From Shewanella waksmanii ATCC BAA-643 (GTDB lineage Bacteria > Pseudomonadota > Gammaproteobacteria > Enterobacterales > Shewanellaceae), in NCBI RefSeq assembly GCF_000518805.1, contig NZ_JAEH01000014.1, positions 1 to 64,000 of the forward strand: a DNA stretch of 64,000 nt, given 5' to 3'. Positions 18,368-27,435 of the stretch are shown here, piece after piece (the stretch's first letter is position 1; every line of letters starts with the position of its first letter). Under the pieces are notes generated by a model, which saw nothing but the letters and a program-made list of their open reading frames with translations, was not told the DNA's origin and searched no databases. A program made the translations under genes and the position numbers.

Positions 18368-21217
18368 ATGCGATTAACCCGCAAAACAGACCAGGCAACG
18401 GTAACAAATAAGCCTGCCCTAGGTCTAAACCGTCGTCAATTCCTACAGTCTGCAGGTCTTGCAACTGGTGGTATTGCTGCGGCTTCTATGCTTGGCGCAG
18501 GAATGATGCGTAAAGCGGAAGCAAAAGATGTAGCTTATGATGCACCAACTGAAGTAAAGCGTACTATTTGTTCTCACTGTTCAGTGGGCTGTGGTATCTA
18601 CGCTGAAGTACAAAATGGTGTGTGGACTGGTCAAGAGCCAGCATTCGATCACCCATTCAATGCTGGTGGTCACTGTGCTAAAGGTGCTGCATTGCGTGAG
18701 CACGGTCATGGTGAGAAGCGTCTTAAGTACCCAATGAAGCTGGAAGGCGGCAAGTGGAAGAAATTATCTTGGGATCAAGCGATTGAAGAAGTAGGTGCTA
18801 AAGCACTGCAAATTCGTCAAGAGTCTGGCCCAGATTCAGTATTCTTCATGGGTAGTGCGAAATTCTCGAACGAACAAGCTTACATGTACAGAAAGTTCGC
18901 TGCTATGTGGGGCACAAACAATGTCGACCACTCTGCACGTATCTGTCACTCTACCACGGTAGCCGGTGTTGCAAACACTTGGGGCTACGGTGCGCAAACC
19001 AACTCGTTCAACGATATTCGTAAAGCAAAAGCCATGATGTTCATTGGGTCAAACCCAACTGAAGCGCATCCTGTGTCAATGCAACATATCCTAGAAGGTA
19101 AAGAGCGCGGCGCGAAAATCATCGTTGTCGACCCTCGTTTCACCCGAACTGCAGCTAAGTCTGATGAGTTCGTGCATATTCGTCCGGGTACGGACATCCC
19201 ATTCATCTACGGTTTGCTTTGGCATATCTTTGAAAATGGTTGGGAAGACAAAGACTTTATCAACCAACGTGTATACGGCATGGAGCGTATTCGCGAAGCT
19301 GTGGCTAAGTGGACACCTGCTGAAGTTGAAAACGTCGCTGGTGTACCAGAAACACAAATGCGCCGCGTCGCTAAAATGCTTGCTGAAACTAAGCCTGGCA
19401 CCATCGTTTGGTGTATGGGTGGTACTCAGCACCACGTAGGTAATGCTAACACGCGTTCATACTGTATCTTACAGCTTGCCCTAGGTAACATGGGTGTAGA
19501 AGGCGGCGGAACTAACATTTTCCGTGGTCACGATAACGTACAGGGTGCAACTGACTTTGGTCTATTGTTTGATACGCTACCTGGCTACTACGGTCTGAAA
19601 ACAGGCTCTTGGAAGCACTGGTGTAACGTATGGGATTTAGACTACGAGTGGGTTAAAGGTCGTTTCGACCAAGACCAATACCTTGGCCAAGATCCAATGA
19701 CATCAACTGGTATCCCATGTTCACGTTGGCATGATGGTGTATTGGAAGACAAATCTAAGATTGCTCAGAAAGATAACATCCGTATGTCATTTTTCTGGGG
19801 TCAGTCAGTTAACACCGAAACCCGTGGTCGTGAAGTGCGTGAAGCATTGAACAAGATGGACACAGTGGTCGTTGTTGACCCATTCCCAACAATGGCTGGC
19901 GTCATGCACGAACGTACTGACGGCGTGTATTTGCTACCTGCTGCGACCCAGTTTGAAACTTACGGTTCAGTGTCTGCATCAAACCGTTCGCTACAGTGGC
20001 GTACTCAGGTTATCGAGCCACTATTCGAAGCTAAGCCTGACCATGTCATCATGTACAAGCTAGCGAAGAAATGGGGCATCGAAAAAGAATTCTGTAAGCA
20101 TATTAAGGTTAATGGCGATGAGCCGTTGATTGAAGATATCACCCGTGAATTCAACAAAGGTATGTGGACTGTAGGTTATACAGGTCAAAGCCCTGAGCGT
20201 TTGAAGATGCACCAAGAAAACTGGGGCACATTCGACATTAACTCGCTTGAAGCACCGGGCGGCCCAGCTCGCGGTGAAACCTATGGTCTACCTTGGCCAT
20301 GTTGGGGTACACCAGAGATGAAGCACCCTGGTACACAAATTTTGTACCGCACTGGCCGTCACGTTAAAGACGGTGGTGGTAACTTCCGTGCGCGTTATGG
20401 TGTTGAACACGACGGCAACAATATTCTGGCTGAAGGTTCATTCTCTAAAGGCAGTGAAATCCAAGATGGTTATCCAGAGTTTACCGACAAGATGCTTAAG
20501 CAACTGGGTTGGTGGGATGATCTGACTGACGAAGAGAAGCAACACGCTGAAGGCAAAAACTGGAAGACCGATATTTCTGGTGGTATTCAACGTGTGGCCA
20601 TTAAGCACGGTTGTATCCCATACGGTAATGCGAAAGCACGTTGTATTGTTTGGAACTTCCCAGATGATATCCCTGTGCATCGTGAGCCACTGTATACGCC
20701 ACGTCGTGATTTGGTATCTAAGTATCCAACTTATGAGGACCGTATGGTTGCTCGTCTACCAACCTTGTACAAATCAATTCAGGACCAAGACTTTGCTAAG
20801 GACTTCCCATTAGCGCTGACTTCAGGTCGTTTGGTTGAGTATGAAGGTGGTGGTGAAGAAACGCGTTCTAACCCATGGCTTGCTGAACTTCAGCAAGAGA
20901 TGTTTATCGAGATCAACCCTGCAGATGCAGCAGATCGCGGTATTCGTGATGGTGACGACGTATTCGTTCACAGTCCAGAAGGCTCGAAGATTACGGTGAA
21001 AGCCATGGTCACACCTCGTGTTATCGAAGGTGAGAGTTTCATGCCATACCACTTCGCGGGTGTATTCGAAGGCAAGAGCCTTGAGAAGAACTACCCAGAA
21101 GGCACAGTACCTTACGTGATTGGTGAGTCTGCCAACACCGTACTGACCTATGGTTATGATGTTGTGACACAGATGCAAGAGACTAAGTCTAGCTTGTGTC
21201 AAATCACGAAAGCCTAA
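18368..21217 (+). CDS. fdhA: Formate dehydrogenase catalytic subunit FdhA1 (Cys type)
   Basis: 949 residues. It oxidises formate to CO2 in the periplasm with a bis-molybdopterin guanine dinucleotide cofactor. A Tat signal (RRQFL at 22-26) is followed by the N-terminal [4Fe-4S] ligands Cys68, 71, 75 and 103. The metal ligand is Cys193 in ARICHSTTV, where selenoenzymes have Sec, and no in-frame TGA is involved. FRGHDNVQGATD and the C-terminal MPYHFAG/GESANTVLTYGYDVVTQMQETK cofactor-binding blocks are typical. The ATG at 18368 has AGGAG seven bases upstream; the GTG directly before it is not preferred. Molybdenum versus tungsten cannot be decided from sequence. FdhB1 follows after 27 bp. Confidence 0.95.
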   Translation: MRLTRKTDQATVTNKPALGLNRRQFLQSAGLATGGIAAASMLGAGMMRKAEAKDVAYDAPTEVKRTICSHCSVGCGIYAEVQNGVWTGQEPAFDHPFNAGGHCAKGAALREHGHGEKRLKYPMKLEGGKWKKLSWDQAIEEVGAKALQIRQESGPDSVFFMGSAKFSNEQAYMYRKFAAMWGTNNVDHSARICHSTTVAGVANTWGYGAQTNSFNDIRKAKAMMFIGSNPTEAHPVSMQHILEGKERGAKIIVVDPRFTRTAAKSDEFVHIRPGTDIPFIYGLLWHIFENGWEDKDFINQRVYGMERIREAVAKWTPAEVENVAGVPETQMRRVAKMLAETKPGTIVWCMGGTQHHVGNANTRSYCILQLALGNMGVEGGGTNIFRGHDNVQGATDFGLLFDTLPGYYGLKTGSWKHWCNVWDLDYEWVKGRFDQDQYLGQDPMTSTGIPCSRWHDGVLEDKSKIAQKDNIRMSFFWGQSVNTETRGREVREALNKMDTVVVVDPFPTMAGVMHERTDGVYLLPAATQFETYGSVSASNRSLQWRTQVIEPLFEAKPDHVIMYKLAKKWGIEKEFCKHIKVNGDEPLIEDITREFNKGMWTVGYTGQSPERLKMHQENWGTFDINSLEAPGGPARGETYGLPWPCWGTPEMKHPGTQILYRTGRHVKDGGGNFRARYGVEHDGNNILAEGSFSKGSEIQDGYPEFTDKMLKQLGWWDDLTDEEKQHAEGKNWKTDISGGIQRVAIKHGCIPYGNAKARCIVWNFPDDIPVHREPLYTPRRDLVSKYPTYEDRMVARLPTLYKSIQDQDFAKDFPLALTSGRLVEYEGGGEETRSNPWLAELQQEMFIEINPADAADRGIRDGDDVFVHSPEGSKITVKAMVTPRVIEGESFMPYHFAGVFEGKSLEKNYPEGTVPYVIGESANTVLTYGYDVVTQMQETKSSLCQITKA

Positions 21218-21244
21218 CTGAACTTGATGAGGAGATAAGCCATT

Positions 21245-21835
21245 ATGGCAGTCATGAAATTTTTGTGTGACACCAAACGCTGCATCGAGTGTAACGGTTG
21301 TGTCACTGCATGTAAGAACGAAAACGATGCCGCGCTAGAGTGGGGCATTCAACGTCGCCGTGTTGTTACAATTAACGATGGTGAACCAGGTGAAGCGTCT
21401 ATTTCAGTAGCATGTATGCACTGTACTGATGCGCCTTGCCAAGCAGTTTGTCCTGCAGATTGCTTCTATCGTACTGAAGACGGCATTGTGCTACATAACA
21501 AAGATACCTGTATCGGTTGTGGTTACTGCTTCTATGCTTGCCCATTTGGCGCGCCGCAGTTCCCTAAGAAAACCGCATTTGGTAGCCGCGGCAAAATGGA
21601 TAAGTGTACTTTCTGTGCCGGTGGCCCAGAAGAGAACCATTCTGATGCTGAACGTCAGAAGTACGGTGCAAACCGTATTGCTGAAGGTAAGCTACCTATG
21701 TGTGCTGAGTTGTGTGCAACTAAAGCACTGCTAGCGGGTGATGCCGAGATCGTATCGACCATCTATCGTGAACGTATTGCTGCACGCGGTAACCCAGGCG
21801 CAATTTGGGGTTATACCCCACAAACTGGCGCGTAA
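21245..21835 (+). CDS. fdhB: Formate dehydrogenase iron-sulfur subunit FdhB1
   Basis: 196 residues with 16 or so cysteines arranged for four [4Fe-4S] clusters: CIECNGCVTACKNEN near the N-terminus, CMHCTDAPCQAVCP, CIGCGYCFYACP and CTFCAGG with a late CAELC. It carries electrons from FdhA1 to the cytochrome b subunit. There is no signal peptide of its own, as expected for a subunit exported bound to the Tat-tagged FdhA. GAGG precedes the ATG. It ends a few residues longer than FdhB2 and FdhB3 (tail YTPQTGA). A hairpin lies directly downstream. Confidence 0.95.
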   Translation: MAVMKFLCDTKRCIECNGCVTACKNENDAALEWGIQRRRVVTINDGEPGEASISVACMHCTDAPCQAVCPADCFYRTEDGIVLHNKDTCIGCGYCFYACPFGAPQFPKKTAFGSRGKMDKCTFCAGGPEENHSDAERQKYGANRIAEGKLPMCAELCATKALLAGDAEIVSTIYRERIAARGNPGAIWGYTPQTGA

Positions 21836-21843
21836 TAAGACTT

Positions 21844-21865
21844 GGCGGTGAGTGCGCTCACCGCC
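21844..21865 (+). promoter_or_regulatory. fdhB1-fdhC1 intercistronic hairpin
   Basis: GGCGGTGAG and CTCACCGCC make a perfect 9-bp stem closing a TGCG loop. No T-run follows, so it is not a standard terminator. A short CTTAT-CCG-ATAAG repeat (21871-21883) lies between it and the fdhC1 ribosome-binding site. Cassettes 2 and 3 have unrelated but equally perfect stems at this junction. Confidence 0.65.
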
Positions 21866-21892
21866 TAGTGCTTATCCGATAAGGGAGTGACT

Positions 21893-22906
21893 ATGTTATT
21901 GAAATCACTGCGCGGCCTGTTTGCTTTACTGGTATTGCCCGTTGTCTTAACTTTAGGGTTAGGTATGGCAACCACGGTTGCTGCTGCCGATGACCAAACT
22001 AGCCAACAGGTGGCAAACTCGACTTCGAGCGATGCCGATCTTTGGCGTGCGGTTAAAGGTGGAGAAAAAGGTTACAGCACAGATAAGGGCATTGATGCCA
22101 ATGTACTTATCAATGTGGCAGGCAACCAAGGTAAAGATGTTCGCAACAAATACCTCACCCCAGTAATGGGCTTAGCTGTATTGGGTGTATTTGGCGCATT
22201 TTTAGTGTTCTATTTCGTCAACGGTCCATCGAAACTGAGTAAAGGTTTCTCAGGCAAGATGGTACTACGTTGGACTAAAGCTGATATTTGGCTTCACTGG
22301 GTGATGGCGCTGTCCTGTATGGGCCTGATTTTCACCGGGTTAAATATCATGCTGGGTAAACATGTACTGCAGCCTTATGTGGCAGAAGGTATATGGGCCG
22401 CACTGATTTACGGTAGTAAAGTTGTGCATGATTGGGTAGGTCCAATCTTTATCGTTTCTTGGGCTTTGTGTGTGGTGAAGTGGATGCCGCTACAAACGTT
22501 TAAGATGTACGACTTGAAGTGGTTCTTAGTGGTAGGTGGTTACATCAACTTTGGACCATTTAAAGGTAAGCACCCTGATAGTGGTTTTGCCAATGCCGGT
22601 GAGAAAATGTGGTTTTGGACACTGACTTTGTTCGGTCTGTTTATCAGTGTATCGGGTATCATGCTGGTGCTTCCAGGACTAGATTTACCGCGTGAAGCCT
22701 CTATGGCGGCGTTACTGATCCACGGTATCAGTGCCATTATCCTTATTGCATTTACGATTGTGCATATTTGGATGGCAACTGTGCTCAGTGAAGGCGGTAT
22801 GGAAGCTATGGTTTCTGGTTATTGTGACGAGAACTGGGCTGTGCAACATCATAATCTTTGGTTCGATGAAATCAGAGATAATGGCACCTTACAGTACAAA
22901 GATTAA
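21893..22906 (+). CDS. fdhC: Formate dehydrogenase cytochrome b subunit FdhC1
   Basis: About 337 residues. It anchors the enzyme in the inner membrane and passes electrons to quinone through b-type haems. An N-terminal hydrophobic leader (about 1-32, ending VAAADD) suggests a cleaved signal. The core has membrane helices with haem-ligand candidates: LHWVMALSCMGLIFTG, HDWVGPIFIV, and HGISAIILIAFTIVHIWMA. VGGYINFGPFKGKHPD is the conserved loop shared by all three FdhC proteins. It is clearly more diverged than the near-identical FdhC2/FdhC3 pair. GGGAG precedes the ATG at 21893. An intrinsic terminator follows. Confidence 0.92.
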   Translation: MLLKSLRGLFALLVLPVVLTLGLGMATTVAAADDQTSQQVANSTSSDADLWRAVKGGEKGYSTDKGIDANVLINVAGNQGKDVRNKYLTPVMGLAVLGVFGAFLVFYFVNGPSKLSKGFSGKMVLRWTKADIWLHWVMALSCMGLIFTGLNIMLGKHVLQPYVAEGIWAALIYGSKVVHDWVGPIFIVSWALCVVKWMPLQTFKMYDLKWFLVVGGYINFGPFKGKHPDSGFANAGEKMWFWTLTLFGLFISVSGIMLVLPGLDLPREASMAALLIHGISAIILIAFTIVHIWMATVLSEGGMEAMVSGYCDENWAVQHHNLWFDEIRDNGTLQYKD

Positions 22907-22928
22907 TTGCGTTAACCCGCGTTAATAT

Positions 22929-22964
22929 AAACACCTCGCAGGGCAACCTGTGAGGTGTTTTTTT
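22929..22964 (+). terminator. Intrinsic terminator after fdhC1
   Basis: AACACCTC pairs with GAGGTGTT, the stem being extended by GCAG/CTGT, and is followed by a run of T (22958-22964). It closes the first cassette. Confidence 0.85.
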
Positions 22965-23473
22965 ATGTGTATTTTAGATGTGTCTTTCAATTTATCCGCG
23001 CTAAACCTGTTGTTATTTTGTACCAAAGGCTTAAGTCAGTATGCGAGTTTTTCCCACTAGAGGTTCAGAGATTGTTTTGCCGCAGTATTGCCAGGCTTGG
23101 GGTAATGTTATTGCGGCCAATCATGCTGAACACAGTAGGTTAATTCACGCTAATGAGAATGATTGATTTTTACTGTTATAGCAGGCTTTTTACCCCCTTC
23201 CGTTAGCTAGCGCTTTGGTGCTATTGAGCTAGCAATTTACTCGTCGATAGCGGGTTATTTTGGCCAATAAAATTAGTATTCAAGCAACGATAATCGTTAA
23301 CAATATTTACTTTGAGTTAACGAAATCAGTGCTAATTTAAGCTTATCTTAAGGAAAGTTAAGCTTATGATTTAATATGTTTTTAATCTAAATTTAAGGCT
23401 GCTTTAAGCTTGGTTTTTTTATATGATCTAGCTAACAAATCCTTCCAAATCCCCCTTAATTCCGAACCGGAAA
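22965..23473 (+). other. AT-rich intergenic region upstream of cassette 2
   Basis: About 500 bp without a credible gene. Three TTAAGCTT repeats lie at 23337-23344, 23358-23365 and 23404-23411. Two GTTAAC hexamers lie near 23296 and 23315. A weak Fur-box-like stretch (about 23150-23168, 13 of 19 consensus bases) is far from any start. This is probably a regulatory region; no regulator is assigned. Confidence 0.4.
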
Positions 23474-23515
23474 TTACTTTAGATCAATATTCTGTCAATT
23501 AACTCTACTTATAGT
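23474..23515 (+). promoter_or_regulatory. CRP/FNR-class promoter of cassette 2
   Basis: A TTTAGATCAA element (dyad TTACT-N4-ATCAA, 23474-23487, centre 23480.5) precedes a TATAGT -10 box (23510-23515). A start seven bases later, near 23522, puts the dyad centre at -41.5, the class II activator position of CRP and FNR. Only one half-site is good. The same arrangement occurs before cassette 3. Confidence 0.5.
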
Positions 23516-23523
23516 GACTTCGA

Positions 23524-23648
23524 CATTTCAGGAAGCGGTTAATACGAAGCGTAGGTCTACGTTTTATATACATTTGCTTAACGATTGAGTGATGACAATA
23601 TTGCCCTTATTTAGGCAGCTAACCGCCTCCTACAGTAACCCTGAAATG
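23524..23648 (+). promoter_or_regulatory. Closed structured 5' leader of fdhX2 mRNA
   Basis: CATTTCAGG (23524-23532) pairs perfectly with CCTGAAATG (23640-23648), and inside it GCGGTTA (23535-23541) pairs with TAACCGC (23620-23626). The enclosed RNA has further stems: AAGCGTA/TACGTTT with a GGTC loop, GCTTAA/TTGAGT and TTGCC/GGCAG. The predicted transcript start (about 23522) is two bases before the first strand. The ribosome-binding site AGGAG (23666-23670) lies 17 bases after the last strand. It looks like a multi-branched regulatory RNA. It does not show the Moco motif seen upstream of moaA. Confidence 0.5.
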
Positions 23649-23674
23649 GGGTCATTTTCTCATTAGGAGTAAGA

Positions 23675-23872
23675 ATGAAAAAGCAACAGCCAGATCTGAA
23701 TCGCAGATCGCTGCTGAAGGCACTGACAATCGGCGGTTCTGCAACCGCAGCATTGGCAGTTACCGGTGTTAGCGCAACTCAATCTACTGAGTCATCGCCT
23801 GTTAAGAAAAACACCAATGGCTACCACGAAACTGCGCATATTCGCAGCTTTTATGACAGCTTGCGTAGCTAA
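23675..23872 (+). CDS. fdhX: FdhX2, small Tat-signal protein
   Basis: 65 residues with the twin-arginine motif NRRSLLKAL (about 8-16), a Gly/Ala hydrophobic stretch, and a short mature part ending in GYHETAHIRSFYDSLRS. It closely resembles FdhX3 and shares the same C-terminal pattern as FdhX1 (G-Y-x-E-T-x-H-x-R-S-x-Y). AGGAG lies five bases before the ATG. fdhA2 begins 18 bp later, closer than in cassette 1, so translation may be coupled. Confidence 0.88.
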   Translation: MKKQQPDLNRRSLLKALTIGGSATAALAVTGVSATQSTESSPVKKNTNGYHETAHIRSFYDSLRS

Positions 23873-23890
23873 CCGAGGAGAATTACTGCG

Positions 23891-26758
23891 ATGCAATTAA
23901 CGCGCAAATCTAACGAGGCACCAACAGCGGCTAAAAAATCGCTTGGGATCAGCCGTCGTCAATTTATGAAACACGCTGGTATCACCTCTGGTGGTATTGC
24001 TGCTGTATCTTTACTGGGTACTGGCATGATGCGTAAAGCAGAAGCCAAAACCATTCCGCACGATGCTCCTACCGAAATCAAGCGTACTATCTGTAGTGCT
24101 TGTGCAGTCGGTTGTGGTTTATATGCAGAAGTACAAAATGGCGTATGGACTGGCCAAGAGCCAGCATTTGACCACCCATTTAACTCTGGTGGACACTGTG
24201 CCAAAGGCGCGAGCTTGCGTTATCACACACATTCAAATAAGCGTGTGAAATATCCAATGAAGCTGGAAGGCGGAAAGTGGAAGAAGCTGTCTTGGGAACA
24301 AGCTGTTAGCGAAATTGGCGACAAGATGCTTGAGATTAACAAGACATCTGGCCCAGATTCAGTTTACTTCATGGGTAGTGCTAAGTTTTCTAACGAAGGC
24401 GCTTACATGTACCGTAAGCTTGCGGCAATGTGGGGCACGAACAACGTTGACCACTCTGCACGTATCTGTCACTCAACCACAGTAGCCGGTGTAGCGAATA
24501 CTTGGGGTTATGGTGCACAAACGAACTCGTTTAACGATATTCGTAACGCAAAAAATATCTTCCTGATTGGGGCTAACCCAGCAGAGGCGCATCCAGTAGC
24601 GATGCAGCACATCATGATTGCTAAAGAGCGTGGCGCTAAGATCACTGTTGCTGATCCGCGTTTCTCTCGTACAGCTGCCCATGCAGACATTCACCTACCA
24701 TTACGTCCAGGTACCGATATCCCATTAGTTTACGGTATCTTGTGGCACATTTTTGAAAATGGCTGGGAAGACAAAGACGCAATCCGTACCCGTTCTTGGG
24801 GCATGGACACGATTCGCGAAGAAGTGAAGCGTTGGACTCCTGAAGAAGTTGAACACGTTTCAGGCGTTAAGCGTGAAGACGTATACGCAGCAGCTAAGCA
24901 TATGGCAGAGCACCGTCCAGGTACGGTCATCTGGTGTATGGGTGGTACTCAGCACACAGTTGGTAATGCTAACACTCGTGCATACTCAATTTTACAGCTT
25001 GCACTCGGTAACATGGGTATTCAAGGTGGCGGAACTAACATTTTCCGTGGCCACGATAACGTTCAGGGCGCCACAGATATGGGCCTATTATTCGATAACC
25101 TACCTGGTTACTACGGCGTAGCTACAGGTGCTTGGCAGCACTGGTCTCGCGTATGGGATCTGCCGTACGAAGACGTCAAAGCACGTTTCGACCAAGCGCC
25201 ATACTTAGGTCGTGACCCAATGACTACACCAGGTATGCCTTGTTCACGTTGGCAAGACGGTGTGTTAGAAGCGAAAGACAACCTAGCGCAAAAAGACAAC
25301 CTACGTTTAGCTTTCTTCTGGGGTCAGTCTATCAACACTGAAACTCGTCAGATGGAAGTACGTGACGCACTTGATAAGCTAGAAACCGTTGTTGTTGTAG
25401 ATCCTTATCCAACAATGGCAGGTGTCATGCATCGCCGTAAAGACGGTGTTTACATCTTACCGGCTGCGACTCAGTTTGAGTGCGAAGGTTCGGTAAACAA
25501 CTCTGGCCGTAGTGCCCAGTGGCGTCAACAGGTTGTTGAGCCGCTATTTGAATCTAAGAATGACTTAGAAATCATGTACCGCCTTGCTAAGCATGTTGGT
25601 ATTGGTGAAGCCTTCACTAAAAACATCGCAGTCGATGGCAACATGCCAAACCCTGATGATGTAATGCGTGAGTACGCACGTGGTATGCGCAGTGTTGGCT
25701 ACACAGGTTGGAGCCCAGAGCGTATTCGTAACCACACCATGAACTGGGGTGATTTCTCAGCTGAAACTTTGGAAGCACCAGGCGGCGTTAACAAAGGCGA
25801 GACCTACGGTCTACCTTGGCCATGCTGGGGTACGCCAGAGCAGAAGCACCCAGGTACACAAATTCTTTACCGTACGGGTAAGAACGTAAACCAAGGTGGT
25901 GGTAACTTCCGTGCTCGCTTTGGTGTTGAGTACGAAGGTGAAAGCATTCTGGCTGACGGTTCTGCATCAGTTGATGCTGAAATCCAAGATGGTTACCCAC
26001 AATTTGATGACAAGATGCTTAAGCAACTTGGCTGGTGGGACGAGCTAACTGACGAAGAAAAAGCACTGGCAGAGAACCGCACTTGGGCTACTGATTTAGG
26101 CGGCGGTATTGTTCGTGTTGCGCTAGCGCACAACATGGTGCCATACGGTAACGCTAAAGCCCGTTGTCGTGTATGGACTTTCCCTGATGAGATCCCAACT
26201 CACCGTGAGCCACTGTATACCTCACGTCGTGATCTTATTGCTAAGTACCCAACTCATGAAGATATGCAAGTTCATCGTCTACCGACCTTGTTCAAGACTA
26301 TCCAAGATAAGGTGATTAGTGACGATCTAGATAAGAAGTATCCACTTATCGCTTCTTCTGGCCGTCTGGTTGAGTACGAAGGTGGTGGTGAAGAGTCTCG
26401 TTCTTGTCCATGGCTTGCTGAGCTACAACAAGAGATGTTTATCGAGATGCACCCTGCTGATGCAACTGACCGCGGTATTCGCAATGGCGATGACGTTTGG
26501 GTTGAAGGCGCCGAAGGTGGCCGTATCTTGATTAAAGCCATGGTGACTGAGCGTGTACTTCCAGGTCAAACTTGGATGCCATACCACTTTGCGGGTGTCA
26601 TGCACGGTGAAGCACTGCAGTATCCTGAGTCTGGTGGCATTAGCACTAAGCCATACGTGGTTGGTGAATCAGCTAACACGGTAATGACTTACGGTTATGA
26701 CCCAGTAACACAGATGCAGGAAACGAAAGTGACTCTGTGTCAGGTTGAGAAAGCCTAA
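23891..26758 (+). CDS. fdhA: Formate dehydrogenase catalytic subunit FdhA2 (Cys type)
   Basis: 955 residues, with the same architecture as FdhA1: Tat motif SRRQFMKHAG (about 21-30), cluster ligands Cys68, 71, 75 and 103 (CSACAVGC here), and Mo/W ligand Cys193 in ARICHSTTV. It is the most distinct of the three in the body. Examples are GHCAKGASLRYHTHSNKR instead of the GAALREHGHGEKR of A1 and A3, GWSPERIRNHTMNWG instead of GQSPERLKMH, and an acidic DGSASVDAEIQDGYP block. These changes may tune substrate affinity, metal use or partner choice; that is inference. It is followed by fdhB2 after 28 bp. Confidence 0.95.
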   Translation: MQLTRKSNEAPTAAKKSLGISRRQFMKHAGITSGGIAAVSLLGTGMMRKAEAKTIPHDAPTEIKRTICSACAVGCGLYAEVQNGVWTGQEPAFDHPFNSGGHCAKGASLRYHTHSNKRVKYPMKLEGGKWKKLSWEQAVSEIGDKMLEINKTSGPDSVYFMGSAKFSNEGAYMYRKLAAMWGTNNVDHSARICHSTTVAGVANTWGYGAQTNSFNDIRNAKNIFLIGANPAEAHPVAMQHIMIAKERGAKITVADPRFSRTAAHADIHLPLRPGTDIPLVYGILWHIFENGWEDKDAIRTRSWGMDTIREEVKRWTPEEVEHVSGVKREDVYAAAKHMAEHRPGTVIWCMGGTQHTVGNANTRAYSILQLALGNMGIQGGGTNIFRGHDNVQGATDMGLLFDNLPGYYGVATGAWQHWSRVWDLPYEDVKARFDQAPYLGRDPMTTPGMPCSRWQDGVLEAKDNLAQKDNLRLAFFWGQSINTETRQMEVRDALDKLETVVVVDPYPTMAGVMHRRKDGVYILPAATQFECEGSVNNSGRSAQWRQQVVEPLFESKNDLEIMYRLAKHVGIGEAFTKNIAVDGNMPNPDDVMREYARGMRSVGYTGWSPERIRNHTMNWGDFSAETLEAPGGVNKGETYGLPWPCWGTPEQKHPGTQILYRTGKNVNQGGGNFRARFGVEYEGESILADGSASVDAEIQDGYPQFDDKMLKQLGWWDELTDEEKALAENRTWATDLGGGIVRVALAHNMVPYGNAKARCRVWTFPDEIPTHREPLYTSRRDLIAKYPTHEDMQVHRLPTLFKTIQDKVISDDLDKKYPLIASSGRLVEYEGGGEESRSCPWLAELQQEMFIEMHPADATDRGIRNGDDVWVEGAEGGRILIKAMVTERVLPGQTWMPYHFAGVMHGEALQYPESGGISTKPYVVGESANTVMTYGYDPVTQMQETKVTLCQVEKA

Positions 26759-26786
26759 ACACAGTTTAGCGAGGAGATAAGCCACT

Positions 26787-27356
26787 ATGGCTACAATGAA
26801 ATTTTTATGTGATACCAAGCGCTGCATCGAATGTAATGGTTGTGTCACTGCATGTAAGAACGAAAACGATTCAGCTCTAGAGTGGGGCATTCAACGTCGT
26901 CGTGTTGTCACCATCAATGATGGTGTTAAAGGTGAAGCGTCTATCTCAGTAGCATGTATGCACTGTACTGACGCACCTTGTGAAGCGGTTTGCCCAGCAA
27001 ACTGTTTCTACAAAACCGAAGACGGCCTAACGCTGCACAACAAAGATACTTGTATCGGTTGTGGTTACTGCCTCTATGCTTGCCCATTTGGCGCGCCTCA
27101 GTTCCCTAAACGGGGTGCATTTGGTAGCCGCGGCAAGATGGACAAGTGTACTTTCTGTGCCGGTGGCCCAGAAGAAGACCATTCAGATGCAGAGCGTCAA
27201 AAGTACGGTGCTAACCGCCTAGCGGAAGGCAAGTTACCTATGTGTGCTGAACTGTGTGCAACTAAGTCACTACTTGCTGGTGACGCTGAGATTGTTTCTT
27301 CAATCTTCCGTGAGCGTGTTGCATATCGTGGTTCTAACAGTGCGATTTGGGGCTAA
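26787..27356 (+). CDS. fdhB: Formate dehydrogenase iron-sulfur subunit FdhB2
   Basis: 189 residues with four [4Fe-4S] cluster motifs (CIECNGCVTAC, CMHCTDAPCEAVCP, CIGCGYCLYACP, CTFCAGG plus a late CAELC). It is nearly identical to FdhB3, and a 101-bp DNA tract (26994-27094) is the same base for base as 32207-32307. It ends ..SNSAIWG, without the extra tail of FdhB1. GAGG precedes the ATG. It transfers electrons from FdhA2 to FdhC2 in the periplasm. Confidence 0.95.
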   Translation: MATMKFLCDTKRCIECNGCVTACKNENDSALEWGIQRRRVVTINDGVKGEASISVACMHCTDAPCEAVCPANCFYKTEDGLTLHNKDTCIGCGYCLYACPFGAPQFPKRGAFGSRGKMDKCTFCAGGPEEDHSDAERQKYGANRLAEGKLPMCAELCATKSLLAGDAEIVSSIFRERVAYRGSNSAIWG

Positions 27357-27393
27357 TCATTTAGATTAGTCATCGATAGTCATTGTTTAACTC

Positions 27394-27420
27394 ATCACAG
27401 CATGCATGGCATGCTGTGAT
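27394..27420 (+). promoter_or_regulatory. fdhB2-fdhC2 intercistronic hairpin
   Basis: ATCACAGCATGC and GCATGCTGTGAT form a perfect 12-bp stem around a 3-nt loop, ending 15 bases before the fdhC2 ATG. There is no T-run. The stem sequence is unrelated to those in cassettes 1 and 3, although the flanking genes are close paralogues. Confidence 0.7.
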
Positions 27421-27435
27421 TATTGAGGATGTAAC

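Noticed and set aside
21844..21865. Transcription terminator between fdhB1 and fdhC1
   Set aside because: No T-run follows the stem here or at the other two junctions, and fdhC is needed for the complex.
22955..23143. 62-residue open frame downstream of fdhC1
   Set aside because: It starts within the terminator, has no ribosome-binding site and no protein-like composition.
23150..23168. Fur box
   Set aside because: Only about 13 of 19 consensus bases and more than 350 bp from the predicted cassette-2 start; kept only as a note.
22907..23674. CRISPR array or tRNA in the long intergenic regions
   Set aside because: No regularly spaced repeats and no cloverleaf were found.
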